The notes under the pieces were generated by a model that worked only from the letters and a program-made list of their open reading frames with translations, did not search any database and was not told where the DNA came from. From contig NZ_BMTY01000012.1 of NCBI RefSeq assembly GCF_014649915.1, positions 130,671 through 194,670 of the forward strand: a stretch of DNA of 64,000 nucleotides. Direction: 5' to 3'. Below, piece after piece: positions 1 through 8,236 of the stretch. The stretch comes from Streptomyces toxytricini. Lineage in GTDB: Bacteria; Actinomycetota; Actinomycetes; Streptomycetales; Streptomycetaceae. Numbering within the stretch: position 1 is the first letter of the stretch; every line of letters begins with the position of its first letter. Made by a program: the position numbers and the translations under genes.

Positions 1-118
1 TCCATCGATGGGGCCTCTCGTTCCGTGGGGTCCGGAACGGCCCGCCCCCCTCGGGCGTCCTGGGTCCGGACTCATGGAGGATAGCCACCGGACCCCGGAT
101 CGCCGGGCAGGACGGGGC

Positions 119-544
119 TCAGGTGGCGTCGGCGTCGAACGGGGTGCGCTGCTCGGAGGACGGGGCGGCGGGCTTCTTCACCAGGTCCGGGCCGGGGCCG
201 GCGGGGGCCGGCGCGGGCTCGGGGTCGCGGCCGTTGACGGCGTCGGTGACGTCGTTCAGCTCCTGGCGGAGGTCGAAGCTGCTGCGGATGTCGCGGAGGT
301 CCTCGTTGGTGGAGAGCTGCTTGCGGATGAACGTCTTGGGGTTGAGGTCCTCGAACTCGAAGTCCTTGAAGTCCGGTCCGAGCTCGGAGCGGATGTCCTG
401 CTTCGCGCTGTCGGAGAAGGCGCGGATCTTGCGGACGAAGCCGGCGACGTCCTGGACGACCTTCGGCAGTTTGTCCGGTCCGAAGACGAGGATGGCGAGG
501 ACCACGATGGTGACCAGCTCGAGTGCGCCTATGTCGTTGAACAC
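119..544 (-). CDS. tatB: Sec-independent (Tat) protein translocase subunit TatB
   Basis: TatB works with TatC as the membrane receptor for twin-arginine signal peptides of folded exported proteins. The 141-residue product starts with one membrane helix (about residues 2-22) carrying a conserved polar Glu9 and the FGP hinge (21-23) typical of TatA/TatB, then an amphipathic helix; the last 45 residues are a Pro/Ala/Glu-rich tail without recognisable domain. GTG start, preceded by a GAGGAG run 8 nt upstream. It lies downstream of htrA on the same strand, separated by about 100 nt. The same sigE-rseA-htrA-tatB grouping exists in Mycobacterium tuberculosis (Rv1221-Rv1224), which favours TatB over TatA. 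Bases 1-118 beyond its stop hold no gene I can support. Confidence 0.93.
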   Translation of the reverse strand: MFNDIGALELVTIVVLAILVFGPDKLPKVVQDVAGFVRKIRAFSDSAKQDIRSELGPDFKDFEFEDLNPKTFIRKQLSTNEDLRDIRSSFDLRQELNDVTDAVNGRDPEPAPAPAGPGPDLVKKPAAPSSEQRTPFDADAT

Positions 545-648
545 CTTGCCGCTCCTCGGCTCTCTCCTCGTCGGGCCACGACAACGGTACCCGGCCGGGC
601 GCCCGGGGCCCTACATCGGTACTCCATCATCCCCGGTTCGGCAGGGGG

Positions 649-2511
649 TCACGGCCCTTCCGCGGAACCGAGCACGAGCCGGACGGTCTGCTCGCGGCCG
701 TCCCGCAGGAGGGTGAGGCGGAGCGGGTCGCCGGGGCGGCGGGCGCGGACCTTGACGATGAGCTCGTCCCCGCCGTGGACGCGCACGCCGTCGACCTCGG
801 TGATCACGTCGCCGGGTCGGACGCCGGCCCGGGCGGCGGGCCCGCCGGGGGTGACGGCGGGCTTGCCGCCCTCGCCTTGGGCGCCGACGCGGGCACCGGC
901 GCCGGTGTACTGCATGTCGAGGGTGACGCCGATGACGGGGTGGGTGGCGCGGCCGGTGCGGATGAGCTCCTCGGCGACGCGCTTGCCCTGGTTGACGGGG
1001 ATGGCGAAGCCGAGGCCGATGCTGCCGCTCTGCCGGTCCGAGCCGGTCTTCTCGGCTCCGCGTATGGCGCTGTTGATGCCGATGACGCGGGCCTGCGCGT
1101 CGAGGAGCGGGCCGCCCGAGTTGCCGGGGTTGATGGGCGCGTCGGTCTGGAGGGCGTCCACGTAGCTGATGTCGCTGCCGTCCTTGTCGCCGCCCGCGGT
1201 GATGGGCCGGCCGGTGGCGCTGATGATGCCGGCGGTGACGCTGTTCGACAGGTCGAAGGGGGCGCCGATGGCGACGACGGGGTCGCCGACCCGGACGCCG
1301 TCGGAGTTGCCGAGGGCCAGCGGCTTCAGCCCGCGGACGCCGGTGACGCGGACGACGGCGAGGTCGTAGCCGCTGTCGCGGCCGACGACGGAGGCGGTGG
1401 TGCTCTCGCCGGTGCTGAAGGTGACGGTGACGTCCTTGGCGCCGGCCACGACGTGGTGGTTGGTGAGGATGTGGCCCTGGCCGTCGAGGACGAACCCGGT
1501 GCCGGTGCCGCCGGAACCGCTGCCGCCGCCGCTGCCGCGGACGTGGAGGGTGACGACGCCGGGCAGCGCGGCCGCGGCGATGCCGGCGACGCTGTCGGGG
1601 GCCCGGTCTTTGTTGTCGGCCGCGGCCTGCGGGAGTTCGAGGCGGGTGCTGCTGCGCCGCTCGGCGAGCACCCCGAGCCAGCCGCCGATGCCGCCGGCGA
1701 GCAGGGCGATCCCGAGCCCCAGCGCAACGGCATGCCGCAGCCGCACGACCGTCCCCCGAACCGCCGCCCCCTGATCGGGCACGCCGAACACCCCCACCTG
1801 CCAGGGGTCGTACGCACCCCGCCCGGCCGCCGGGCCGGTCTCGTCCCCAGCCGCGACCGGCCCGGATCCGTCTGCGGGGGACGGTCCCGCCTGAGCGGGG
1901 ATCACCGCCGGTCCGGGTTCGACGGGCGGCGCCTCCGGGGCTTCGTCCGGCGCCGCAGCCGGGGCCTCCGGCTGGACCGGCCGGGCGTCGGCGGGACGTT
2001 CGCCCGAACCGGCGGCCGGCGCGGGACCGTCCTTCGCGAGCGATACGGGGCCGGGCCCGGCGGGCGGCCCGCCCGGAGCAGCGGCCGGAACGGCGCGGCG
2101 CTCCGCGGGCGCAGCCGGGCCGGATCCAGCGGCCGCCACCGAACCGAGGTCACCGGACGCGCCCGAACCGGGTCCATCGCCCGCGACCGAGCCGGGTCCA
2201 GCGGCCATGATCGAGCCGTAGTCACCGGACGCGCCCGAGCCGGGTCCATCGGCCGCGACCGAGCCGAGGTCACCGGACGCGCCCAAGCCGGGTCCATCGG
2301 CCACGACCGAGCCGGGGGCGTTGAACGCGACCGGGCCATGCTCGGCGCCGGTGAGGGGGCCTGGTTCGGCGGGCGCGGCCGGCCCGGACGCGGCCGGTGT
2401 CGCCGGGCCGGGTTCGGCGGGCGGGGTGGGGCTCGGAGGTGCGGCCGCCGGGGCGTCGACGGGGTCGGTCCGCCGTGGCGGAGTCGGCTGGGACTGTTGC
2501 TCGTCGGCCAT
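649..2511 (-). CDS. htrA: HtrA/DegP-like membrane-anchored serine protease with PDZ domain
   Basis: A 620-residue envelope quality-control protease. The first ~230 residues are a Pro/Ala/Gly-rich cytoplasmic region containing degenerate 8-residue repeats (DNA near 2110-2340). One membrane helix follows (about 255-278), then a trypsin-fold domain with the triad visible as TNHHVV (His, ~350), SGYDLAVV (Asp) and GNSGGPLL (Ser, ~466), and a C-terminal PDZ domain (~525-615; PAARAGVRPGDVI). ATG start with GGGGAG four nt upstream. Topology predicts an extracytoplasmic protease domain. Its position after the ECF sigma factor and anti-sigma genes, as in M. tuberculosis Rv1221-Rv1223, suggests a role in the sigE stress response. 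Unusually, about 1.16 kb of repeats separates it from the anti-sigma gene. Confidence 0.92.
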   Translation of the reverse strand: MADEQQSQPTPPRRTDPVDAPAAAPPSPTPPAEPGPATPAASGPAAPAEPGPLTGAEHGPVAFNAPGSVVADGPGLGASGDLGSVAADGPGSGASGDYGSIMAAGPGSVAGDGPGSGASGDLGSVAAAGSGPAAPAERRAVPAAAPGGPPAGPGPVSLAKDGPAPAAGSGERPADARPVQPEAPAAAPDEAPEAPPVEPGPAVIPAQAGPSPADGSGPVAAGDETGPAAGRGAYDPWQVGVFGVPDQGAAVRGTVVRLRHAVALGLGIALLAGGIGGWLGVLAERRSSTRLELPQAAADNKDRAPDSVAGIAAAALPGVVTLHVRGSGGGSGSGGTGTGFVLDGQGHILTNHHVVAGAKDVTVTFSTGESTTASVVGRDSGYDLAVVRVTGVRGLKPLALGNSDGVRVGDPVVAIGAPFDLSNSVTAGIISATGRPITAGGDKDGSDISYVDALQTDAPINPGNSGGPLLDAQARVIGINSAIRGAEKTGSDRQSGSIGLGFAIPVNQGKRVAEELIRTGRATHPVIGVTLDMQYTGAGARVGAQGEGGKPAVTPGGPAARAGVRPGDVITEVDGVRVHGGDELIVKVRARRPGDPLRLTLLRDGREQTVRLVLGSAEGP

Positions 2512-2699
2512 GGGCGCTCCCCGGATTGCCTGCCGCCGCAGGGCGGCGCACCTGCCGGAGATTCAACCAGGTCGGCGCGCGGCGGGGGATGGCGGCCCAA
2601 GATCCTGCCGTCAGAGGAGCACCGAACCGGCCCTGCCCTCGGTGTCGGCGCCGTACGCCCCTGCAGGGGAGGCGGGGCACGCGTCCTGGACGGAATGGG

Positions 2700-3545
2700 C
2701 GGCGGCCCGCCAGCGCGGCAAGCGCCATATCGAACCCGCCGGTACGGCGCCCCGACGGCAGGGCCCGAGCCCGCCCCCGGAAGCGAGGGCCCGCAGCCCG
2801 CCCACACGGCGGGCGCCACGCAGGACCCACCGACCCGGCACCCCGACCGCAGGGCCCAAGCCCCGCACCGGAAGGGAAGCCCCGCAGCCAGCCCGGGCGG
2901 CCAGCCCAAACGGCAGGCGCCATATCCGACCCGCCAGCCCGGCACCCCGACGGGCACGCCCCCGGAAGCGAGAGCCCGCAGCCGGCCCACACGGCGGGCG
3001 CCACGCCGGACCCGCCCACCCGGCACCCCGACCGCAGGGCCCAAGCCCCGCACCGGAAGGGAAGCCCCGCAGCCAGCCCGGGCGGCCAGCCCAAACGGCA
3101 GGCGCCATATCCGACCCGCCAGCCCGGCACCCCGACGGGCACGGCCCCGGAAGCGAGAGCCCGCGGCCGGCCCACGCGGCGGGCGCCACGCCGGACCCGC
3201 CGACCCGGCACCCCGACCGCAGGGCCCAAGCCCCGCACCGGAAGGGAAGCCCCGCAGCCAGCCCGGGCGGCCAGCCCAAACGGCAGGCGCCATATCCGAC
3301 CCGCCGGTCCGGCACCCCGACCGCAGCGCCCGAGCCCGCCCCCGAAGGCGAGGGCCCGCGGCCAGCCCACGCGGCGGGCGCGCCACGCCAGACCAGTCGG
3401 CCCGGCACCCCATCGCACCCCGACCGCAGCGCCCGAGCCCGCCCCCGAAGGCGAAGGCCCGCGGCCGGCTCACGCGGCGGGCGCCACATGGGGCCCGCCG
3501 GTACGGCGCCACGATGGCAGCGCCCGCCCCCGGCCCCGGAAGCGG
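2700..3545. repeat. 185-bp higher-order tandem repeat array in the 1.16-kb gap between htrA and the anti-sigma gene
   Basis: The landmark GCGCCATAT begins at 2722, 2917, 3102 and 3287 and its sister GCGCCACG at 2813, 2998 and 3183, giving spacings of 195 and then exactly 185 bp. Bases 2866-3050 and 3051-3235 differ at only 4 of 185 positions. Each unit is two related half-units of about 104 and 81 bp; the shorter resembles the longer with a deletion. Outer copies (2700-2865 and 3287-3545) are degenerate and not in strict register. 185 is not a multiple of 3, so one DNA motif appears in all frames and the long open frames here are products of missing A+T, not genes. Flanks 2512-2699 and 3546-3672 hold nothing else I recognise. 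Confidence 0.9.
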
Positions 3546-3672
3546 GGGCCGCGGCTTGGGTGGTCGCGGTGACGCGGTGGGTGCCGGGCCGGGCCCCTGC
3601 GCCCCGACGGCAAGGTATGCGCCCCTCCCCGAGCCGGGGCCTGGGCACGTCGCGGCTCGGGCGCGGCCCGGG

Positions 3673-4329
3673 TCAGCGGAGGAGGGGGACCGGGCGGGAC
3701 GGTGGTGCGGCGGAGGGGTGGAGCGGGGGGAGCGGGCCCTCCTCCCGGGGGTCGGCGGCGGGGCCGGGGCGTCGCGCGCGGTCGCGGACGACCGCGTCGG
3801 CCACGGACACGGCGCCGCCCGGGGCCGGTCCGGACCCGGAGGCGGGGGCCGCGGGCACGGCGGGGCCGGGCCGGGTCGCGGGCGACTCGCCCCGCACGTT
3901 CGGCTCGACCGTGTTCAGCGGAAACGTCCCGCCCAGGGCGATCGCCGCCAGGGACACCGCGCCGGCGGCGACGAAGGCGAGGCGCCGCCTGGGCCGCCCC
4001 ACCTCGGCGATGCGGAAGCCCTCCTGCGGCGGTTCGGGCACCCGGTACCCGAACAGGTCCCCGCCGGGCGGTCCCGCGGGCCCGTCGGGCCCTTCGCCGG
4101 GCAGCCCTTGGAGCCGGGCCAGCAGCCCGGCGGACAGCGGCGGCGGCGCGCTCTCGACGAACATGGCCTTGAGGCGGCGCTGCGCATCCGCCTCGGCCTT
4201 GCACTTGGGGCAGGTCGCGAGGTGCGCCAGCACCCGCTCCCGCGCATCGTGGCTCAACTCCCCGTCCACCAGGGCCGCCAGGCGGTCGCCCAGGTGCTGC
4301 TCGGCGGGGGACGGACTGACTCCGGTCAC
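3673..4329 (-). CDS. rseA: Zinc-finger anti-sigma factor of the SigE system (RseA-like)
   Basis: Predicted 218-residue membrane anti-sigma factor holding the adjacent ECF sigma factor inactive. An N-terminal ZAS/zf-HC2 domain (about residues 8-55) has the HxxxCxxC signature (HLATCPKC). A single membrane helix (about 112-133, [16 protein letters not shown]) is followed by a Pro/Ala-rich extracytoplasmic tail. The GTG start overlaps the sigma factor stop as GTGA (4326-4329), implying translational coupling and matched dosage. The partner assignment rests on adjacency plus the ZAS motif; in M. tuberculosis the corresponding gene is rseA (Rv1222). The C-terminal 80 residues show no family motif, so stimulus sensing cannot be inferred. 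Confidence 0.85.
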   Translation of the reverse strand: MTGVSPSPAEQHLGDRLAALVDGELSHDARERVLAHLATCPKCKAEADAQRRLKAMFVESAPPPLSAGLLARLQGLPGEGPDGPAGPPGGDLFGYRVPEPPQEGFRIAEVGRPRRRLAFVAAGAVSLAAIALGGTFPLNTVEPNVRGESPATRPGPAVPAAPASGSGPAPGGAVSVADAVVRDRARRPGPAADPREEGPLPPLHPSAAPPSRPVPLLR

Positions 4330-5105
4330 TGCGCTCCGCCCTCTCCCCCACTGCCCGGGACTCCGACGGCCACCCCGGCCAGCGCCCGCTGCTCGGCCCT
4401 GGCCTCGGGCGAGCGGTGCTTGAGCGCCTTGCGCAGGTGCGAGCGGCCCCGGTGGATGCGGCTGCGGACGGTGCCCAGCTTCACGCCGAGCGTCGCGGCG
4501 ATCTCCTCGTACGACAGGCCCTCGATGTCGCAGAGCACGACCGCCGCGCGGAACTCGGGCGCGAGGGTGTCCAGCGCCTGCTGCACGTCCGCGTCGAAGT
4601 GCGTGTCGTGGAGCACCTGCTGCGGGGACGGCTCGCGGCTCGCCAGCCGCTCCGCGGCGTCCTCCCCGAGTGCGTCGAACCGGATCCGCTGCTTGCGGCG
4701 GACCATGTCGAGGAACAGGTTCGTGGTGATCCGGTGCAGCCAGCCCTCGAATGTGCCGGGCGTGTAGGTGGACAGCGAGCGGAAGACCCGGACGAAGACC
4801 TCCTGCGTGAGGTCCTCGGCATCGTGCTGATTGCCCGTCAGGCGGTAGGCGAGGCGGTACACCCGCGCGCTGTGCGTGCTGACGATCTCCTCCCACGTGG
4901 GAGGGGTCCACGCCTGCGAGCCCGCATCGGCGGCAAAGGTCGCGGTGGTTGCGGTCACGGCGGAGTGGAAACGGTCAGCGGTGTCAGTCACGGATTTCGG
5001 CTCACCCGCCGACCAGAAGAGGCGTCTCCAGACGCCCCCACGATCCACAGGCGCAGCCGCACCTCCCCTATCGGCTCTGGTGGTGTCCAGTGGAGCCCCT
5101 ACCAT
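4326..5105 (-). CDS. sigE: ECF RNA polymerase sigma factor, SigE type
   Basis: Sigma-70 family ECF factor directing core polymerase to envelope-stress promoters. Region 2 is visible around [26 protein letters not shown], which I place at about residues 75-105, and region 4 around [20 protein letters not shown] near residue 200. A poorly conserved 65-residue N-terminal extension precedes region 2. I choose ATG at 5105, which has GGGAGG about 7 nt upstream; the GTG at 5111 sits directly against that ribosome site. It heads the sigE-rseA unit and is divergent from the O-methyltransferase gene. M. tuberculosis SigE (Rv1221) has the same neighbours on both sides. S. coelicolor sigE of the cseABC system is a different gene, so the symbol follows the mycobacterial orthologue. 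Confidence 0.9.
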   Translation of the reverse strand: MVGAPLDTTRADRGGAAAPVDRGGVWRRLFWSAGEPKSVTDTADRFHSAVTATTATFAADAGSQAWTPPTWEEIVSTHSARVYRLAYRLTGNQHDAEDLTQEVFVRVFRSLSTYTPGTFEGWLHRITTNLFLDMVRRKQRIRFDALGEDAAERLASREPSPQQVLHDTHFDADVQQALDTLAPEFRAAVVLCDIEGLSYEEIAATLGVKLGTVRSRIHRGRSHLRKALKHRSPEARAEQRALAGVAVGVPGSGGEGGAQ

Positions 5106-5315
5106 AGCCACCCCTCCCGTCAGCTCCGGATAAGCTTTTTTGCCCTAACTTTGCCTTGGGTGTCGGGGGTCGCCGCGCCGTTCTGACCGGTGCCGCCCCA
5201 TCCATCCCCTCTGCGCCCCGCCCGGGGCCCTTCCCGCCTTCCGGCATAGGTCCGCTGCCCTTTCCAACGCCCGGTCCCATCTGCGGGTTCCCGACGCCAG
5301 CGGCTACAGTCACCG

Positions 5316-5978
5316 TTGCGCCAACTATGGGGACAGGAGAGGGTCATTACCGGCAACCGGCAGACGAGCTGGGCGTTCGCCGACGCGTTTGTCGCCGAGG
5401 ACGACGCTCTGCGGTGGGCCCGCGACCGGGCCAGGGAGGCGGGCCTGCGCTCCGTCTCGCCCGGCACCGGCGCCGCGCTGCGCCTGCTCGCCGCCAGTGC
5501 CGACGCCAAGGCGGTCGCCGAGATCGGCACGGGCACCGGCGTCTCCGGCATCCACCTCCTGCACGGCATGCGCCCGGACGGGGTGCTGACCACCGTCGAC
5601 CCGGAGGCCGACCGGCAGGCCTTCGCCCGCCAGGCGTTCCGCGCCGCCGGCTTCGCGGGCAACCGCGCCCGCTTCATCCCCGGCCGCGCCCTCGACGTGC
5701 TGCCCCGACTCGCCGACGGCGGGTACGACCTCGTCTTCTGCGACGGCGACCCCACCGAGTCCCTCGACTACCTCGCCGAATCGTTGCGCCTGCTGCGCCC
5801 CGGCGGCCTGGTGTGCTTCGAGGGGGTCTTCCGCGACGGCCGCACGGTCGACTCCGCGGCCCAGGAGGCGGACGTCATGCGCGTCCGCGAACTGCTGCGC
5901 AGCGTACGGGAGAGCCCTGCGCTGGAAGGGGCCCTGCTGCCGGTCGGCGACGGCCTGCTGTGCGCCGTGCGGCGCTGA
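5316..5978 (+). CDS. SAM-dependent O-methyltransferase (catechol-type, Rv1220c-like)
   Basis: A class I SAM-dependent methyltransferase of the O-methyltransferase family 3 type, 220 residues from the TTG at 5316. The SAM site is seen as VAEIGTGTGVSG (near residue 67); the acidic strand end TTVDPE follows, and CDGDPTES supplies the metal/catechol-side acidic residues. The substrate is unknown. The start is uncertain: TTG 5316 has no ribosome site but sits 5 nt after a TACAGT -10-like box, whereas an AGGAGA run (5335-5340) is ideally placed 5 nt before an in-frame ATT at 5346. It is divergent from sigE, as Rv1220c is in M. tuberculosis. Confidence 0.85.
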   Translation: MRQLWGQERVITGNRQTSWAFADAFVAEDDALRWARDRAREAGLRSVSPGTGAALRLLAASADAKAVAEIGTGTGVSGIHLLHGMRPDGVLTTVDPEADRQAFARQAFRAAGFAGNRARFIPGRALDVLPRLADGGYDLVFCDGDPTESLDYLAESLRLLRPGGLVCFEGVFRDGRTVDSAAQEADVMRVRELLRSVRESPALEGALLPVGDGLLCAVRR

Positions 5979-5983
5979 GGGCC

Positions 5984-6025
5984 GCCCGGTCAGCGCAGCA
6001 GTGCGCCCGGTCAGCGCAGCAGTGC
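5984..6025. repeat. Perfect 21-bp tandem duplication spanning the PAP2 gene stop codon
   Basis: Bases 5984-6004 and 6005-6025 are identical. The unit carries the last codons and TGA stop of the minus-strand PAP2-like gene (stop at 6011-6013), so a second copy of that coding end lies just beyond the stop and abuts the methyltransferase stop. It looks like a replication-slippage duplication; it does not alter either product. Confidence 0.9.
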
Positions 6026-6628
6026 GAAGGTCAGCCCGGTGACCGCCCCGAGGGCGGTGCCCGCGGCGACCTGGGCGGGCGTGTGCGCCCGCAGGACGAG
6101 CCGGGACCAGCCGACGGCCGCGGCGAGCGGCGCCGCGAGGAGCGCGGCCTGCCCGAACGCCAGCCAGAGGACCATGACGGTGCCGCCGGCCACCGACATG
6201 TGCACGGATATCTGCCAGCCCACGGTGACCAGCAGGGTCGTCGCGAGCCCGACGAGCATCGCGGCGACCAGGGCGAGCACCTCGCGGGGCGCGCCGAAGG
6301 CGTGGCCCAGGCCCATCGCGGCGGCCACCGAGCCCAGGCTCAGCCCCATCGGCACGATGCGCTGGCGCCGGACCCGTATGTGCTGGTCGGTGAGGGCGCC
6401 GCGGCGCACCCCGAGCCGGACGATGCCGATCGGCACGGCGCCGCAGAACAGGGCGGCGAGCAGGCCCCAGCCGAGCCCGGCCGCCGTCCCGGTGCTGTGC
6501 AGGCCGATCACCAGCAGCAGGAGGACGACGAGGTGCGCCGGCGCGAGGACGTCGGAGAGGACCCGGGCGGCCTTCTGGCGGGGCGTGCAGTCGGCGAAGG
6601 CGGGCGGAGCGGGAGGGGCGGCGGTCAC
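6011..6628 (-). CDS. PAP2-superfamily-like integral membrane protein
   Basis: A multi-pass membrane protein with the degenerate signature of type 2 phosphatidic acid phosphatases: HMSVAGG in place of the PSGH loop, and SRLVLRAHTPAQVAAG, matching the C-terminal SR-x5-H-x3-(D/Q)-V-x2-G motif with Gln where Asp is common. At least five hydrophobic helices are visible. A lipid- or polyprenyl-phosphate phosphatase role is inference. I chose the GTG at 6628 (205 residues) because upstream codons up to 6757 are low-complexity and lack membrane or motif sequence; no strong ribosome site is seen at either. Convergent with the methyltransferase gene. Confidence 0.65.
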   Translation of the reverse strand: MTAAPPAPPAFADCTPRQKAARVLSDVLAPAHLVVLLLLVIGLHSTGTAAGLGWGLLAALFCGAVPIGIVRLGVRRGALTDQHIRVRRQRIVPMGLSLGSVAAAMGLGHAFGAPREVLALVAAMLVGLATTLLVTVGWQISVHMSVAGGTVMVLWLAFGQAALLAAPLAAAVGWSRLVLRAHTPAQVAAGTALGAVTGLTFALLR

Positions 6629-6858
6629 GTCTCGGCTTTCGGGGAACGGCGTACGCCCGCCCCCGCACGCGGGGACCGCCCGGCGCACCGGGGGAAGGGA
6701 CCCGGCGGAGTCGGGCAGGGCGGACGCGGCACGGTCGGTCGGGGAGGTACGGCGCACGGCGGCGGGAGCACGGGCCGGTCAGGCACGTTCCCGGCGCGAG
6801 GCACGGAGAGCAGCCCGCCGCGGACCGGTGCTCACGCTCCGGTGTGCGCAGCGCACAA

Positions 6859-6894
6859 CGCTGCCCCGGCCGCGGATCGCGGGCCGGGGCAGCG
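6859..6894 (-). terminator. Intrinsic-type hairpin after the DUF3117 gene
   Basis: Perfect 13-bp inverted repeat (6859-6871 and 6882-6894) with a 10-nt loop, 39 nt past the stop of the DUF3117 gene. There is no T-run, as is usual in this G+C-rich background. Confidence 0.75.
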
Positions 6895-6932
6895 CAGAGT
6901 GTGCAGAGAGTGCAGTCGGTCTTGCCGACGGG

Positions 6933-7100
6933 TCAGCCGACGACCTTCTTCAGGGCGTCACCCAGGGCGTCCGCCTCGTCCGGCGTCAGCTCGACGACCA
7001 GCCGACCGCCGCCCTCGAGCGGTACGCGCATGACGATGCCCCGCCCCTCCTTGGTGACCTCGAGCGGGCCGTCGCCCGTCCGCGGCTTCATGGCCGCCAT
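6933..7100 (-). CDS. DUF3117 domain small protein
   Basis: A 55-residue protein almost wholly consisting of the DUF3117 family (KPRTGDGPLEVTKEGRG at residues 5-21, then an ELTPDEADALGDAL helix). Function unknown; the family is nearly universal in actinobacteria (M. tuberculosis Rv1211, also near tagA). ATG at 7100 is chosen because AGGAAGGGG lies just upstream and the resulting length is the family norm; the longer frame to 7148 adds non-conserved sequence. Confidence 0.88.
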   Translation of the reverse strand: MAAMKPRTGDGPLEVTKEGRGIVMRVPLEGGGRLVVELTPDEADALGDALKKVVG

Positions 7101-7432
7101 GCTCGTTCCCCTTCCTGAAACCAGCTCATCGTCAGCCGACGGCCCCATTCAGGCGCCTGGAACCCGGCATCGAACACATTGCTTCCCGGCCATTATCCCG
7201 CATGTCAGGACCCGATGACCAACATCGCAAGGGAACGCTTGGGCAACGCGCTCTGCCAAAACCACTCATTTCGGGGACCTGCCTGCGATACTGCGCGCGC
7301 TCCGCGCGGGCGCCGCGCCCGCTTTCTTTGACGCACATCACATGCCCCCGGGCGGCCGGGTCCGCCATGCTGGCCCTTGCACCGGCCGGTACCGGCCGGT
7401 AGCCCAGCCCGCGACGAAGGGGGACCCCCGAC
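7101..7432. promoter_or_regulatory. Divergent intergenic region between the DUF3117 and enoyl-CoA hydratase genes
   Basis: 332 bp without a gene, of lower G+C than the flanking coding sequence. It must hold the promoters of both divergent genes, but I cannot place -35/-10 pairs with confidence. The one clear element is a tandem pair of perfect 10-bp palindromes at 7381-7400. Confidence 0.5.
7381..7400. promoter_or_regulatory. Tandem palindrome, candidate operator of the enoyl-CoA hydratase gene
   Basis: Two head-to-tail copies of the perfect palindrome ACCGGCCGGT, ending 32 nt before the ATG at 7433. A regulator is not identifiable from sequence. Confidence 0.45.
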
Positions 7433-8236
7433 ATGGCCGACAGCGTGCTCTACGACGTCACCGACGGACTCGCCACCATCACGATCAACCGTCCCGACGC
7501 CATGAACGCCATGAACACCGAGGCGAAGGTCGCGCTCCGCGACGCCGTCCGGGCGGCGGCCGACGACGCGGCGGTGCGGGCCGTGCTGCTGACCGCGGCC
7601 GGCGACCGCGCCTTCTGCGTCGGCCAGGACCTCCGCGAGCACGTGCAGAACCTGCAGGCCGACCGGGAGACCGGCTCGTCGCTGACGATGAGCACGGTCT
7701 CGGAGCACTACAACCCGATCGTGCGGGCGCTGGTGGAGATGCCCAAGCCGGTCGTGGCGGGTGTGAACGGCGTCGCGGCCGGTGCGGGCTTCGGCTTCGC
7801 GCTCGCCGCGGACTTCCGGGTCGTCTCCGAGACGGCGTCCTTCAACACGTCCTTCGCCGGGGTGGCGCTGACCGCCGACTCGGGCGTCTCCTGGACGCTG
7901 CCCCGCCTGATCGGCGCCTCGCGCGCCGCCGACCTGCTGTTCTTCCCGCGCTCGGTGAAGGCGCAGGAGGCGTACGAGCTGGGCATCGCGAACCGGCTGG
8001 TCCCGGCGCAGGAGCTGCACGCGCAGGCCGAGGCCGTGGCGCGCACGCTGGCCGCCGGCCCGACCGTCGCCTACGCGGCGCTGAAGGAGTCCCTCGCGTA
8101 CGGGGCCTCGCACTCCCTCGCCGACGCCCTGGAGCGCGAGGACGTCCTGCAGACCCGGGCCGGGGCCTCCGAGGACCACGGGATCGCCGTCCAGGCCTTC
8201 CTGGCCAAGCAGCCGCCGGTCTACCTCGGCCGCTGA
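7433..8236 (+). CDS. Enoyl-CoA hydratase/isomerase family protein
   Basis: A 267-residue crotonase-fold enzyme. The N-terminal half shows the family hallmarks: DGLATITINRPDAMNAMN at residues ~10-27, the acyl-CoA/oxyanion segment FCVGQDLREH, and AGVNGVAAGAGFGFALAADFR (~107-127) forming the second oxyanion-hole element. The C-terminal AFLAKQPPVYLGR is a usual family ending. The exact reaction (hydration, or PaaG-like ring-epoxide/double-bond isomerisation) cannot be set from motifs alone. ATG start with GAAGGGGG upstream. Convergent with tag, whose stop lies within its last codons. Confidence 0.9.
   Translation: MADSVLYDVTDGLATITINRPDAMNAMNTEAKVALRDAVRAAADDAAVRAVLLTAAGDRAFCVGQDLREHVQNLQADRETGSSLTMSTVSEHYNPIVRALVEMPKPVVAGVNGVAAGAGFGFALAADFRVVSETASFNTSFAGVALTADSGVSWTLPRLIGASRAADLLFFPRSVKAQEAYELGIANRLVPAQELHAQAEAVARTLAAGPTVAYAALKESLAYGASHSLADALEREDVLQTRAGASEDHGIAVQAFLAKQPPVYLGR

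Noticed and set aside
2700-3545. Repeat array as a CRISPR
   Set aside because: Units are contiguous 185-bp copies without unique spacers, and no cas genes are nearby.
1902-3648. Long minus- and plus-strand frames through the 185-bp repeats (e.g. 345 and 536 codons)
   Set aside because: The repeat period is not a multiple of three, so similar peptides recur in every frame; no ribosome site, no domain, and overlap with htrA.
775-4767. A 1330-codon plus-strand open frame spanning htrA, the repeat array and the sigE locus
   Set aside because: It is antisense to three well-supported genes; composition is the Ala/Gly/Arg/Pro-rich pattern of a shadow frame in G+C-rich DNA.
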